Part shown: positions 1-13,530 of the stretch, in pieces
Layout: every line of letters starts with the position of its first letter
Position numbering within the stretch: position 1 is the stretch's first letter
NCBI RefSeq assembly: GCF_030463535.1
Contig: NC_132878.1
Span: forward strand, 25,405,925 to 25,469,924
Direction: 5' to 3'
Origin: Salminus brasiliensis
Taxonomy: Eukaryota; Chordata; Actinopteri; Characiformes; Bryconidae
Length of the DNA: 64,000 nt
Program-made: the position numbers and the translations under genes
The notes under the pieces: generated by a model
Database searches by the model: none
What the model was told of the DNA's origin: nothing
Seen by the model: only the letters and a program-made list of their open reading frames with translations

Positions 1-1652
1 GAAATGATGCTAAATTTGGGTATCAATAGCAGTTTGCTTGTTCTCAATAGCAAGCCTAGACAGTTTATCAGCTATGGTCCAACAGTTAAGATAAAGGTTA
101 GCTAGTAAGCTAGCATTACATTACACAGAAAGGATGCTTAGCCTCGTAGCTGATTGATCGCGCAGGGTGGGGGGGCTGTCTGGATAAGACATGCCAATTG
201 TGAATAGTATCTATAGAGCTACATTTTTAATGATGTAAGCTGTAAGCAATCTTCAAATTAACATGATTTATCTTTTACTTAATTTATCTTTTTGTAACCA
301 GTTGATGTGATTTTAGAACAAGATGTGATTTACTGTAATTCATTTAAAATAAATAAATAAATAAATAAAAGCTTCTTCACAGAATTGAATGATTGGAAAC
401 CCATTTTAGTCTCTTTATTGGAGCCACGGTATGCATAGTATAAGTACCATCGTTGGCTAAAGTTAGCCATTAGACATGTACATAGCTATTGCATTGGACT
501 TTCTGAAGTCCATGAGAACCAAAACACACAGAAGTCTGGTTTCAGAATTCTGCACAAAACACAAGGCTGTCAATGAGGCTACATTTGCATTTGACCCAAA
601 ACTGGAGTCTCCACGTGTTTCTTTTACTGCTAGCCGCTAATCAGATTATGGTCAGCGTGGGTTAAATATAGCCCCTGTTTTTCTCTGCTGGGATGAGGAT
701 CAGGTCAACAGCAGACTTAAAATTGGAATGAGGGGCTTATATTTAACTTACTAACATGATTTATTGATTCTGAAGTAATTTATTCATCATTTATTCATCT
801 TTAGTTAGAATTAAAAGAAGCAAATGATGGTTGGAACATTGGAGCAAAAGTTAGGATTGGACACAAGTAGGCCTATCTGTTCTCATACGGTTTCATTCGT
901 TCATTCATTTCTTTTGTTTGTGTGTGTGTGTGTGTTTCTCCTGTCCTAACACACCTGCTTTGGTTCAAGATAGGCCTAATAATTAGCTGGTGTGAATTAA
1001 CTACGTAAAACGCAGAAAGCAGCTCTGTGGATCTCCAGACTAGACTTTGTGATTTTGTGGCCCAAATTAACTTATACATTAATTTATAGGTCAAGAAAAT
1101 TATTGATGTTCGGAGAGAGAGCTGAGACAGGAGTGCTTTTTCTGATGAGCTGAGTCAGACATACCCTCAGAGCAGAGAGAACTGAAGTATGTGTGGGCCC
1201 ACACTGAAAATGAATGTTTGGTTAAAATAAATAAATAAATAAATAATCTGCACACTTTCTCCCTTAATCTAAATATGGCTGATCAGCCAAAGTCATGTTT
1301 GGTGTCTGGGGCACTGCAGCTACACAGCGAATATAACTAACAAGTAATGGAAAGCTATTAGCATCAACATGCATTAGCATCGTGCATTGTCCTTTTTTAC
1401 CTATAGGAGTATGTCATACAGTTTCTCAAACCAAATAAACAATTCTATTGTTTATCACTGGAGCTCTGAGGTTAACAGGCTAACACCACACATTCAACAG
1501 TCACCCAGTTTTTTTTTCCATACAAATATTAAGGTGCATATTAAGGTCTCCAGTGTTCCACTTCCAAGTTTTATTTATGTTGATAGTCCACAGTAAGTGA
1601 ATACTGCACCCTAAACAACACTGACAAGTCTGCACTGCTTTAACAAAGATGT

Positions 1653-1689
<37 letters not shown>

Positions 1690-1849
1690 TGACGCAGTAA
1701 ACTGTGACTGACTTCTAGCGTTGTTAGCAATGGTAAACTGTGTTGCCTCTTTAGTTTGAATTCAATTAAAGAATTAAAGAAGCACTATTTGGACAGTAAA
1801 AACATGTCCTGATTGATCACATCAAAGGAAAGTAGACAATTGTTTACAT
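1..1849. other. Intergenic, no gene seen
   Basis: No coding signal is visible. The stretch holds short AT-rich A/T runs, (AATA)n near 350-368 and 1228-1244, and a (TG)n microsatellite at about 1654-1687. Open frames here are short and have no recognisable motif. Confidence 0.6.
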
Positions 1850-2200
1850 TTGACCAGGTTGACCAGCTTAGCTCCTGACCAGCATTTGGTATGTTTTTGT
1901 TTGAGTTTGATGGTTTAGCTGGTCTACAAGCATGATGAACCTAGTCTGACTGGGCTAGACTGCGAGAAGAGAAAGCTGGTCGACCAGCATGACCAGCAAG
2001 ACCAGGCTGGTTAACCTGCATAACCAAGCACGACCTAAATTAAATGCAACATACACTATGCTGGTCAAGAGCTGGTTAACCAGCTAGCTTACTTGCATAG
2101 AGTTTTTTTTTTTTTTTACCTGGATGGATCTTTTCAATCACCTTAACCATAAAATGCCAGCTTAGACCATCTAAAACCAGCTACTAGCCAAAACATTGGA
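1850..2200. repeat. Dispersed/internal repeat rich in CTGGT and ACCAG
   Basis: The motifs CTGGT, GACCAG and ACCAGC recur many times in both orientations, for example around 1856-1880, 1970-2030 and 2060-2095, so the segment is full of small inverted repeats. A short-motif repeat of this sort is common in fish genomes. I see no coding capacity. Confidence 0.55.
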
Positions 2201-4693
2201 AAGGCTATAGGGTTATATTACATTAGCTTGTAAGTCCAGTGCAGAGGTTTTCGTTATCTATGCTCTTGTCTATAAAAATGGACAAACATTCACCACATGA
2301 GCTTAAACCCCATTCGATACTGTTATTTGTCAACTACATTAAACTTGTAGTTCCAGCATAAAACTGAAGAAAGCTAACTTTTTAGGTTTTGGGCGGCCAA
2401 GGGCAGCTTGGGTAAAGTCTCCTCCCAAAGTTCCTAGAAATGCTACTTTGGGAACATATGCTAGCATGCTCATTTAGCTTTTATGCAGTGTATCAGCAGT
2501 CCAGCAGTGTGTGGTATTAGCATCCTATTATCAAAGCTAATTCAGCATGGCATTCACTAATGGGTATTTCAGCCGTATCTAAAGACTAATGCAAGTGGAA
2601 CATCCGAATTTCTGAAGCGCAGTTAATATTCCAGTCATACAGGCAATACGGTCCATTAGCAAGCTGGATAGGACTGGATCAGCACAGGAGGAACCTTTGA
2701 CTTGACAGACTCATACAATACATTTAAACCCCTCCCCTCGCCGCACACACACATACACATTCATAGTCAATGGCACAATAGATTATCCTCCATTTGATTA
2801 AGCAGAAAGCATCCTGATCTACAGCACGGGTAACGGGACTTCAGCAATGTATTGGAATAGACATAAATAAAAGGAGCATGTAGAATAATGGGGTCATAAC
2901 ATGCAGCATTTCCAACAGCAGACGTGTTCGAATGTTTTATTTATTATGTTGCTTAAGCCGGAGACTCCCACTGGGATGGCCTGTTTGTTCGTCAACATGC
3001 GCCATGTTTGAATTTCACTTGACCACCTGAAAAGCCAGAAGTTAACACGTCCAGGATGCTCAGCGATCGGATCACTCAAACCACATAAGGAGGTGGTTAG
3101 AGACTCTATATACTCATACAGTGCCTGTTACATCTGCATTAACCCCTTTCCACAGGCTTCCGAGTAGCCACCATTCAGTCATTCAGTCAAAGGAACAGTT
3201 CTCTGAAAAAAATAAAAAAAATAAACATGATTTATCATCGATCGAGCTGTAGTCAATTAGCCAAGACATGTATGATGATTGTGGCCAGCGGGGCCATATA
3301 GGAGAGATAAGTTAGGATAAATCTAAGGGCCTGTGACTGATAGGGCCTATTAAAAATATTATTTTTACAAGTATTTTGGCAGATTTGGAAAAATTGCTAG
3401 AGTTCTGGGGCACAGTGTAATATCTTTATCTTTATGGGGCCCAAAATCCCTGGCAGTGCCACTGACTGTGGCATCTCTGTAAATACACACCTTAATGTGT
3501 TATATTTGCTTCAGAAATGTATCAAAATTGTACAAGTGCAAGAATAAAAATTTAAGCTAAAACTGGAACTCCATTCGGCTCAGCTCATTTGAGGTTTTGC
3601 AGAGTAAAGTAAGACATACAGTGTTCTAAATCACATCAATTTGTCTGCACCAGACAAGTGAAGATCTAGACATGTTTTGATAGACGACTTTGGGCGTGTA
3701 TTGCAGTCCAGTATTTGTTAGCAACATTAGCCTAGGCCTTTTTTTTGCAGTACAGCACACTTAAAGAAGGGGTTGTTGAGGGGTTCTTTATCAAACACAA
3801 TGGTTCCTCATAGAACCATGCATAAATGCCTTAGCCTGGTTATATGGTTCTTGATACACAAGCATGCCGTTTGCACATGTTTTTAATCAATTGTTTAAAA
3901 AAAGGTCTCTCTATAGTTATGAATGAAAGAACCCTTTTTGTTTACAGTCTAGGGCTGGTCCAGCACAGTCATCCAGCCAAACGCATACCCTTTGCAAATG
4001 GTGTACATCTTCAGCATTGCATCACTAAGTGTTTTGCTCATATCATGGCAACCTCCAGAAGGTAACGTAGATTTAGCCATGGTTGTGAAAATGGTGACTC
4101 ACATGGTTCTTGCACAGGCTCCCAAATCTGGAGCTTCCCTGTGATCACGGACTCGGGATCAGCACGCCCCACGGCTGATCGAACATATGGATAGTAACTG
4201 TCCTCCCACAGAGACTCACCTGGCTATGGCACCTGGCTGACCTTTCTCAAACGCTGGCACAGTTTTCTGAGTGCTAATTCCTGTAGCACTCAGGCATGGT
4301 GCACCAAATCCAAATAAGCACACTTATGCATAAATTGGGAGTCAGTAAGAATTAAACACTGACACACACACACACAACGAAGAACTGTGCTTTAGTAGTG
4401 TGTACGTCCACCTCTGGTCTTGATGGAAATTTACACCACTTTTCTTAAAATGATCCAAATGAACTGCTTTCTGTACAGTCTTTATTTATTCACACACCTC
4501 CCTATAGTGAGTGGGGGTTTCTTTTCCACACCCTTCAACAACACACTCCCACAAGTTCCTAGTGTGGATTAAATCTGGAGATGAGGTTGGCAGAACAAGG
4601 GTTGATTCTTAGAATTAATTTACATTAGTCCTTTTTCGACCGTTTTCAGATGTTTACATAACAGCCACCCTTTCTTAATGGTGTCAAAATATG

Positions 4694-4741
<48 letters not shown>

Positions 4742-4861
4742 TTACTAGGCTTTGAATATTTATGAGCTACGTTTAAATTTCTCTATTTTGTCTTTATGCA
4801 ATTTTGTGTAAATGCAAATCTTCTAGCAACAAAAACCTCATTGCCTCAGTGTCTCATTGTA
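2201..4861. other. Intergenic; (TA)n at its right end
   Basis: I recognise no gene. A pure (TA)n microsatellite lies at about 4695-4737. The part around 4400-4620 looks like old degraded transposon sequence but cannot be assigned. Confidence 0.5.
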
Positions 4862-5302
4862 TACACTGATCAGCCATAACTCTATCATCACCTGCCTAAT
4901 ATTGTGTAGGTTTCCCTCATGCCTCCAAACCGACTCTACAGGACCTTTGATGGTGTCTTGTGGTATCTGGCACCAAGACTTTAGCAGCAGATCCTTTAAG
5001 TCCTGGACATTGTGAGGTGGGGCCTCTATGGGTTGCACCAATGGGCCTCAGGTGTCCATGACCCAGTTGCCGGTTCACCGGTTGCCCTTCTTTGGACCAA
5101 TTCTGGTATGTACTGATCATAAACAAAAACAAAAAACCCCAAAAGACCTGCCTGATGTTTTGACAGTTTTCTGGCCTGCAACGTTTTTCCTGCTTCCAAC
5201 ACAACAGCTTCAAAAACGAGCCCACCTTTTGACAGGAGCCACAGGAACCAGATCATCAGTGTTATTCACCTGTAAGTGGTGATGTTATGGCTGATCAGTG
5301 TA
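4862..5302. mobile_element. Non-autonomous DNA transposon with terminal inverted repeats
   Basis: The left end TACACTGATCAGCCATAAC (4862-4880) is matched in inverse by GTTATGGCTGATCAGTGTA at 5284-5302, giving 19-bp perfect terminal inverted repeats about 440 bp apart. The interior has no intact transposase. Related internal sequence (the ACCTGCCTGATGTTTTGA region) recurs in a more decayed copy near 50.3-50.56 kb. The small open frames inside are not genes. The superfamily is not certain from sequence alone. Confidence 0.8.
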
Positions 5303-8300
5303 GACTGTAAGACTACAATATAGGAAGATATATTTCAATTAGGTTACACTTAATTTAAGTTAAATATTAGCTGCTTATAGCTGCTACATATGGCAGACAA
5401 AAACACACAAGAGCAACACAGAGTACAGGTTAATGTGCCTCCTTTCTCCACTCTCTTTCTGGGTTCTAGGTAAACGGTAGCTGGTGACAGAAATCATGAA
5501 ATCATGGTTGGATCAACCATGCAAAGTCCAGGAAAATGCTAAGATTGGCTAGGCTGGCATTATGTGGCATTATATGGCATGTTTTGCTAACTAGCTGGTT
5601 ATATTCAGTTATGTTAGTAACTCCAGTGCAATCAAACGTTGTACAATACACGTCTTAACTGATGCACCATCTTTTATCTTTTATTTTCATTTTTTTACTT
5701 ACTTTTTACATGTTTAACACCTCATTTAACACCTTAACACATTGAAGGGAAGTTGGTAAAATTACTTTTTATCCACAATCAATCAAATATATACCTGATC
5801 AAGCACAAGTTTATGTTCATCTTCTAACAATGTATAGAACATAATTTCTTGAAATTCCGACTGGTATCTTGAAGTGAGTGATTTTCTCAAACATTTCTCT
5901 CTTGAAATGACTTACTTTTTCCACATATGACTAATATCTTAAAATAATGACATCTCACAATTATAAGCGCTAGATTTCCACAACATGATGACTTTATATA
6001 TCTGAAAATGCTCATTATGGTGAAAGAATGGCTTACAGTAATATCCTTTTGGAATAATAACTCAAACAAAAAACAAAATGTAAAAATCTGCTGCAAGAAA
6101 CAGAGAGGTACTTAATGTTGGTAGCTTACAATGTTGGTAGAGTTCCATTAGGAGTACATACTGTGATGTGTAAGAGTGCACTGCAATTCTGCTCACTGCA
6201 TTAAAGCACCCATCAGAAACTGCAGAATCAACACCACTGAATTCACCTGGAGAACAATGGTGGGACAGTGTGTGTGTGTGTGTGTGTGTGCACTGTTACT
6301 TTATTCCAATATCACTTTTTTTTATCTAGGCTCAGGCTCCTACTTTTAGTGGATGTGCTGATGTTATCAGCACTCCAAATCACCACCAGACTGGCTCTCA
6401 ATAAAAGGTCTTCAGGTTAAAGTCTTTCTTCTTTGATTATCCAGGCTGGAGTTTTAAATGCCCCAAGGTCATGACCTCTCTGAAACAATCAATACTGCAT
6501 GACCTACACTCGTTAAGACTGCAGTCTGTGCCGGGCTGCAGTAAAGCGTAGCACTCGAAACAAATTCAAATGCAAATGAAGTAAGCTTCTCATTTTAACA
6601 AACATCTATTTGCTAATGATCACTTAGCCCAATGAAAACAGGCAGAAAAGCTGCGTTGTGGAATAATTGGAGTGGTCGTATTCAGGCTGCTTCAGGTGCA
6701 GCTATTAAATTTAGAGATTGAACAGTAAATAGGCAATTGTATTGTCCACAGCTGACTTGCCGTCAGTTTTGGATCGTGGAGACCAGGTGTGTGTGTGTGT
6801 GTGTGTTACACACAGGGGAGTCCTCAACTGTCTTCCCCTGTACCACACTGCACCTAACAGGCTGTCATGTGTGTTCATTAAAGAGGCCTGTATGCCCTCT
6901 GCTGTATGAAAATAGAACTGCAAATATTTTTTATTTATTGCTTTTTTCTGCATAATAACAGTAGTTGAGCTGTAAACAGAGCCATTCCGAGTGGGGTTTG
7001 GTGTGAAATGGATTTCTTTACAGATTTCTTCACAATACTGATCATAGGAACCAGGGGTTGCAATGACTACAACACTAATATAGCCCCTGAACCGATACAC
7101 ACCTTCTGTACTACATCAGGTACCTCTAAACTATGAATGTAGCTTTCTCAATTGAAAGATAACCGTGAGACCACCACAGTGAACAATTCTGACTCTGTAC
7201 GTTTCTCTAGAATGGAGTGATTTTCAGTTTTCACCTTTCTAAAAAAAAGAACCTATAGAAGTACTACAGGATTCCTGTCATAACTCCTATATTTTCCTGT
7301 TATACTTTCCATTTTCTACTTTCTACACTATATAACCATAGAATTACTATAAGGCAGCACTAAAGGTGTATTTTTTCAGTAAAGACAATAATAATACAAC
7401 AATATTATTCAGCTTTAACAATGTTTTTTATTATTATTATTACTATTACAACTACAGATGTTTTGTATGGCAATAAAATGAATGAATGAAAGAATCAACC
7501 AGTTCATTAATTTTGGCTCCTATTAAAAAGAGCATTGTTCTTACACTGTCACACACTGGAAAAAAAGTTTATCTTATCAAATGAAATAATCTGGAAGCTA
7601 CACATTATATCTGGTATCAATATGCAAAATGATGTGCTATGTCTTTAACCAAGCATAATTGCATATCTAGAACCAAGCAAAATGATCTGTTTTGTTTAAA
7701 CAAAATGCAAAATAAGATATGCTGTGTTTAGAACCAAAAGTAAAATGATCAACCAAATGCATTTCCCTAGATCAAACAACTTAAAACTGAACAAAAATAT
7801 TCTTACACTTATCTCAAAATGAAAAATATTAGATATGTAGACTAGATCTGAGATGTTTTTGTATATTTTTGCAGTGTACATTCAGACAAGAGTATTCGGT
7901 CTTTTCTAGTGGCTCTTTACCCCCATTTTAAGCACTTACTGGCTACAGACTAGCTAAGAGCTATTCTCGCACTCGCTCGCTCTCTCTCAGCCCACTGAGA
8001 CCAGACTAAAAGCCTACTGGACTCAAGAGACAAATACAGTAAATAGTCCATTAGGCCTGACAGTTACAAACTGCTGCTTTAACAAACATTTCAAACATGA
8101 TTAAATGGTCTGGAGAGCACATATATAGTGATGAACAATGTGTAATGATTTACATCAGCTGGCTACTTTCCAAAGGAAATGCATCTGTTTTGTTTCCCTT
8201 AATGTCTCCTTAAATGTCTGTGAGAGCCATGGGGGATTTTATATAGAGAGAGAGGGAAAAAGAGAGAGAGGAAACAAGTCACCAGTAAGATGCTTTTAAA

Positions 8301-8400
8301 GGTTCCATATCAATAAATTTTCTTTGAGGTTTGATGTAGTCTTTTAACACTAGTAAAGTTTTACATTTTCTTCCTCGTTCATACAGTCCATATTGTTCTG
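5303..8400. other. Intergenic, no gene seen
   Basis: AT-rich sequence with short (TG)n runs at about 6270-6291 and 6787-6806 and a (GA)-rich patch near 8246-8271. Open frames are short and lack motifs. Confidence 0.5.
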
Positions 8401-8701
8401 TACCCTTCTAATAAATGCACAGAGGTGCAAATGCACACATAGCTTGTCTAGTCTCCATCCTGCCAATAGAATAGGATTCTCTGGAGCAGAAAACATGTAC
8501 CTATGGGCACCATGTCTAATGTTAGGTGTGAGCTAGAGGGGTATAAAGCCCCCCAGAATTGAGCTGTAGAGCAGTGGAACTGTGTTCTGTGGAATGATGG
8601 TGCTCCACACAGTACTTTTAGGGTGAGCTGGGCAGATGGGTGGTGATTAGCCAACATCCTCACCTCACTAACGCTCTTGTTGCTGTATACAATCAGATGC
8701 T
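8401..8701 (-). mobile_element. Fragment of a Tc1/mariner-like MITE family, reverse copy
   Basis: Read on the minus strand this segment matches, in order, the middle and right parts of the full-length element at 26652-27210: the tract near GTGGAACTGTGTTCTGTGGA, the AGGGGTATAAAGCCCCCC-type stretch, and the GCATTTATTAGAAGGG end. The outer terminal repeats are missing or decayed. It has no coding capacity. Confidence 0.65.
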
Positions 8702-9056
8702 ATAAAATCATCTTTAATTATTAGTTATTAAATGTCACTAATCATTATGTGTGATATGTTATTAAATTCTTCATTATAACAAAGACATTTGTAATGTCGG
8801 TTTAAATGCACATCAGACCAAATGGCTGTGATTACTATTTTAGCCAACTTAATAACATTCAGTGAGCTAATCTGACATAAATAGAACAAAGCATTGGTGC
8901 CAAATAGGCACATATGACTTTTTTATGTTCATTTATTTTTAGTTGTAGCTTTGAAAAGTTTTCTGTCATGCAACATTTGTATGTTTTATTACATTGTTTG
9001 TTTTATTCCTCCTGTAAAATGAGACAAATGACACTTACACTCATCATACCTATGAA

Positions 9057-9237
9057 GTGCAGTGGTAGCTCAGAGCTCTGGGCAACTGATGACAGGGTTG
9101 TGGGTTCGATACCCGAGCTCGGCAAGCTGCCACTGTTCAGTAAGGCCCTTCACGCTCTCTGATCCTCAGGAGCTGGAGTTGTCTGCCCACCGCTCTGTGT
9201 GTGTGTCTAGTCCACCCCTAGTGAACTAGGGGCAGTG

Positions 9238-9292
<55 letters not shown>

Positions 9293-9385
9293 CTAGTGTG
9301 TGTGTTTGTGTGTTCACCACCGCAGATGGGTCAAATGCGGGGGACACATTTAACTGGTCAGTGACAAATACTTGCACCTTTATAT
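9057..9385 (+). mobile_element. tRNA-derived SINE with an internal inverted segment
   Basis: The head has an A-box-like GTGGTAGCTCAG and a B-box-like GTGGGTTCGATACCCGAG. The body (CAAGCTGCCACTGTT, CTGCCCACCGCTCTG, GATGGGTCAAATGCGG) matches the SINEs at 20714 and 43036. It differs from them by carrying an inverted copy of the CACTGCCCCTAGTTCACTAG segment (about 9217-9240 against 9285-9300) separated by a (CA)n run at 9240-9284. Confidence 0.85.
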
Positions 9386-9769
9386 GTGGATCCATCCATT
9401 ACAAGCTAATCTTGGTTCTGGAAACACGATGGTCCGAGATATAATATATTCAAATCTATTATATAATCAAATCTATATTTATAATAATCTAATTATCTAT
9501 TCATTAGCTAGCTAACTAACTAAGGCTGCATCTGGAGGTCTTAGCCAGTTTCACACATGCATATTTAAAGTATAATCTCAATATTACACAGATATTTTTT
9601 TAATAACGCCACTCTCTTTTAGTCTAACCTACGTTTGTTCAAAAAAATCCAAATGAATGAAGAATGTGGTTGAACCCATCCAGTCTGCTCTCAAGCCGAA
9701 AGTGGGGGGAAACACACAGGGAGGAAAAACCGAGCACACACTAAACAGATGAATGGGTAATTTGATGAA
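9386..9769. other. Short intergenic stretch before the H3.3 CpG island
   Basis: AT-rich sequence without a recognisable feature. Confidence 0.5.
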
Positions 9770-10640
9770 GTTTGATTATTCTGCGTCTCGTTTTAAAGAG
9801 CACAGATCTGAAGCCCTGGCGGGTCTCTGGGCTGTCAGCGGGGCCGTTTGGAGGTGATTTTATTTGTTTACAGTTAATTCAGGTGCATTGTGGGAGAGGA
9901 CTAGTGATTGACGTGGCGGCCATTTTGCCGCTGGCCGCTCGGCTCCCATTGTGTGTGAGAGATAGTAAACAGAGAGTGGAGGAAAAGCTGCACACATTTC
10001 ACTGACCCAAATTCAACACTCTCGCCGCAGGTAAGTGCACCGCCGAGTCGCAGTTCTCTCCCTAAGACACTTTCCCGCCGCTTTGTGGAACTTTTAGGCG
10101 AAACGGGTGTCATTTTAGGTGAGAAAATAACGTGTAAGCGCTGCGTCGTCGTCGTCGTCGTGTTGAACATGAGCGCCGAGAGCAGAGCGCGGCTTCGTTG
10201 CTTCTCAAAGGAGGAGGCAGAAAAAATCCCCACTTTTTTTCCTCCTCCTGATGTGCGTTTTTACTTCGGTTTTACGGCGCGAATTCGCGGCGGGAACCCC
10301 GACTACTGTGCTCGTCCCTCTCCCGAGAGTGTCTGCTTCTCGGCCGGGGAGGTTTGGAGCAGCTTCGCGTCGTGGTTTTTGTGCTTTATGTGAAAGTTCA
10401 GGTCCTCTCCACTCGCTCTCCACTACAGTTGCTCTTCAAATTGCGGCCATAATCTTGCGGTTTAGGGCGGGGGTTACGAGACACGGCCCCGCCCACGCAA
10501 CGGCTACACGATGCTGCGATTGGCTGAGATCTTCAACTCTTAACTCGCTATTGGTTCTTGTTCGCAGTGACGTTATGCGCATTTCTCTGGTTGGTTGAAA
10601 GACGGTTTCGGCGAGCGCTGATTGGCGGTGTTTCATTTAT
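9770..10640 (+). promoter_or_regulatory. CpG-rich promoter and first intron of the H3.3 gene
   Basis: Base composition switches abruptly to GC- and CpG-rich here. GCGGCCATTTTG at about 9916-9927 is a YY1-type motif near the likely transcription start. Non-coding exon 1 ends with CTCGCCGCAG at 10030 and is followed by the donor GTAAGT at 10031. Within the intron there are three inverted CCAAT boxes (ATTGG at 10519, 10550 and 10621) and a CRE-like TGACGTTA at 10568. The exon 1 start is inferred, not seen. This organisation fits a constitutive, replication-independent histone gene. Confidence 0.75.
9905..10030 (+). other. H3.3 non-coding exon 1 (5' UTR), start approximate
   Basis: The 3' end is set by a strong splice donor (CGCCGCAG then GTAAGTG). 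The matching acceptor is TTCCTGCAG ending at 10986, leaving GTGACTGAGTAACT before the ATG at 11001. The 5' limit is a guess from the CpG island. Confidence 0.6.
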
Positions 10641-10994
10641 TGGGTCTTTTTTTTATTTTTATTTTTTTTTCCTAAAGCCTGAAATAGCATGTGGGACAGA
10701 GTGTCACCTCGGGTAATCAACACACTATTACAGCCAACGTGTTTTTATTGCTGGGTAATAAAACAGTAGGAATAATGCAGTTCTTATTAATATTAATTAT
10801 GGGTTAAAAATGGTTTAAAAATAGCTACTTTTGCCAGGTTTATGAAATTAGGTCACATGTACTGCAAGTGTGTTTGTGATGCAGCACTTTGTGTTACTTG
10901 CATTCAAAGCCATTTCCTCCATTAGGTGCACATGTTCAGCACACTGGATTTTATTTGGGTTCAGAAGTTGTACTTTCTTCCTGCAGGTGACTGA

Positions 10995-12064
<1,070 letters not shown>

Positions 12065-12417
12065 GCTCTCCTCTTCCCGCTCCTTTTCCCTCTTTTTTCG
12101 CGTTCTCTCTCTCTTTCTCTCTGTCTCTCCCCCTCTCCACTCGTCTCCTCCCTCTTTCTTGGTAGAGTTTAGAGTATCAGCGACGGGGAGGCCAATGTGT
12201 TTCAGTCTAATAGTGCTGTCTCACTGACGCGTAGGGTACCTGTTTGTGCATGTAACAGATGCTGCTGATCACCTGCCCACACGCACTCGCATGCACAGAC
12301 ACACACACATACATAACACACATTCTGGCGCACGCACGCTGAGTACATGTATACATACAGTTGGAGCATAAACGAGGTCCACCCTTGCCAAGCTTGGGGT
12401 CTTTCACAGACGTTTAC

Positions 12418-12472
<55 letters not shown>

Positions 12473-13530
12473 CACACAGAGAACAGAGGGGTGGTTTCTG
12501 GGGTTAGTCTGCTTAAGGGGAGCGGCAACTTCCACAGCAGGGTGCTACTAAAACTGCCCCAGGCCACCTTTATCTACTCTTACACACCTGTACCTTCCTA
12601 CCTTTTACATATACACCTTAACCTCCTTGTCTGTATCTCCGTAGTTCTTTCTATACATCGGCACTTCTCTGTATACCGATACCTTCATATCTGTATCTCC
12701 ATACCTATACCTCTCCTTGTCCAGCCTAAATACAGCTGTCTTCAACAGTCCTCCAGTGTCCCTTGTATTTCGACCCATCGGCAGATTTGTGTGCGTGTAC
12801 GCGCAGGTTCGTTTAACCATCCTCCCACCCCCTCTCAATGTGTGTGTGTGTGGACATTGTGATCAGCAAAGCAGAATCGTATTCAACTGCAAACCAGCAT
12901 CTATTGGTTAAAAGTTGTTATAATATTGATGATTACTATTATTGTTAATATGGTGTCTTTTTTTCTATGATGCATACACATGACTTGTTTTACCACTGTT
13001 AGATTAAAAAAAAGAGCAAAACTACAGAAAATTTGAATGATTTTGTTTTCATTTTTCTTCTGTTTTGGTTTTGTTTTGTTTTTTTGTTTTTTATCATAGT
13101 GATTTGCCGATCCTGCTCCTCCTGTTATAACTTCAGGCAGCCACAGGGGGGCGCTCTAAACCAGCCTCTCATTCACTCTCACTGTTATTCAGACATCTCT
13201 CCTCCTCTCTCTCTATTTTCTTTCATTTTCTCTCTTTCTCTAGTTTCTCCCTCTCCCTTTGTTTTCCCATGAGCTTTTCTTTTTTCCTTCCACTGATCGG
13301 CATTTGTCACGAATTGTAGCAAAAAAAAATGTCACCTTTAGTTTTTTTTTGGAGTGTTTCACTCTTGTGTAGACCTTTTCGCCTCTCTCTATTTCTCGCT
13401 CTCTCGTTGTGGTACACAGTATAACTTCATGTTTCTGTTTATTTTTCGTATTCAGAAATTTAAAATAAGCTGATCTTTGTATTTTCCAAATTTCTCATAC
13501 TATGGTGGTAATAAATAGATGTTACACAAT
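12065..13530 (+). other. H3.3 3' untranslated region
   Basis: This runs from the stop codon to a good poly(A) signal. It is pyrimidine-rich near 12090-12160 and contains (CA)n at about 12426-12466 and several T-rich stretches. The open frames overlapping it on both strands come from the CA/TC tracts. Confidence 0.75.
13510..13515 (+). terminator. Poly(A) signal of the H3.3 gene
   Basis: AATAAA, followed about 20 nt later by the GT-rich stretch GTGTGTTTGGTC. This arrangement is typical of a cleavage/polyadenylation site. Confidence 0.8.

Noticed and set aside
6711-7100. 129-codon minus-strand frame
   Set aside because: It contains a (CA)n-derived HTHTHT run and no domain. No splice or homology support.
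10085-10636. Several frames of about 100 codons in the CpG island
   Set aside because: GC-rich promoter or intron sequence has few stops. No protein family resemblance, and the region lies inside H3.3 intron 1.
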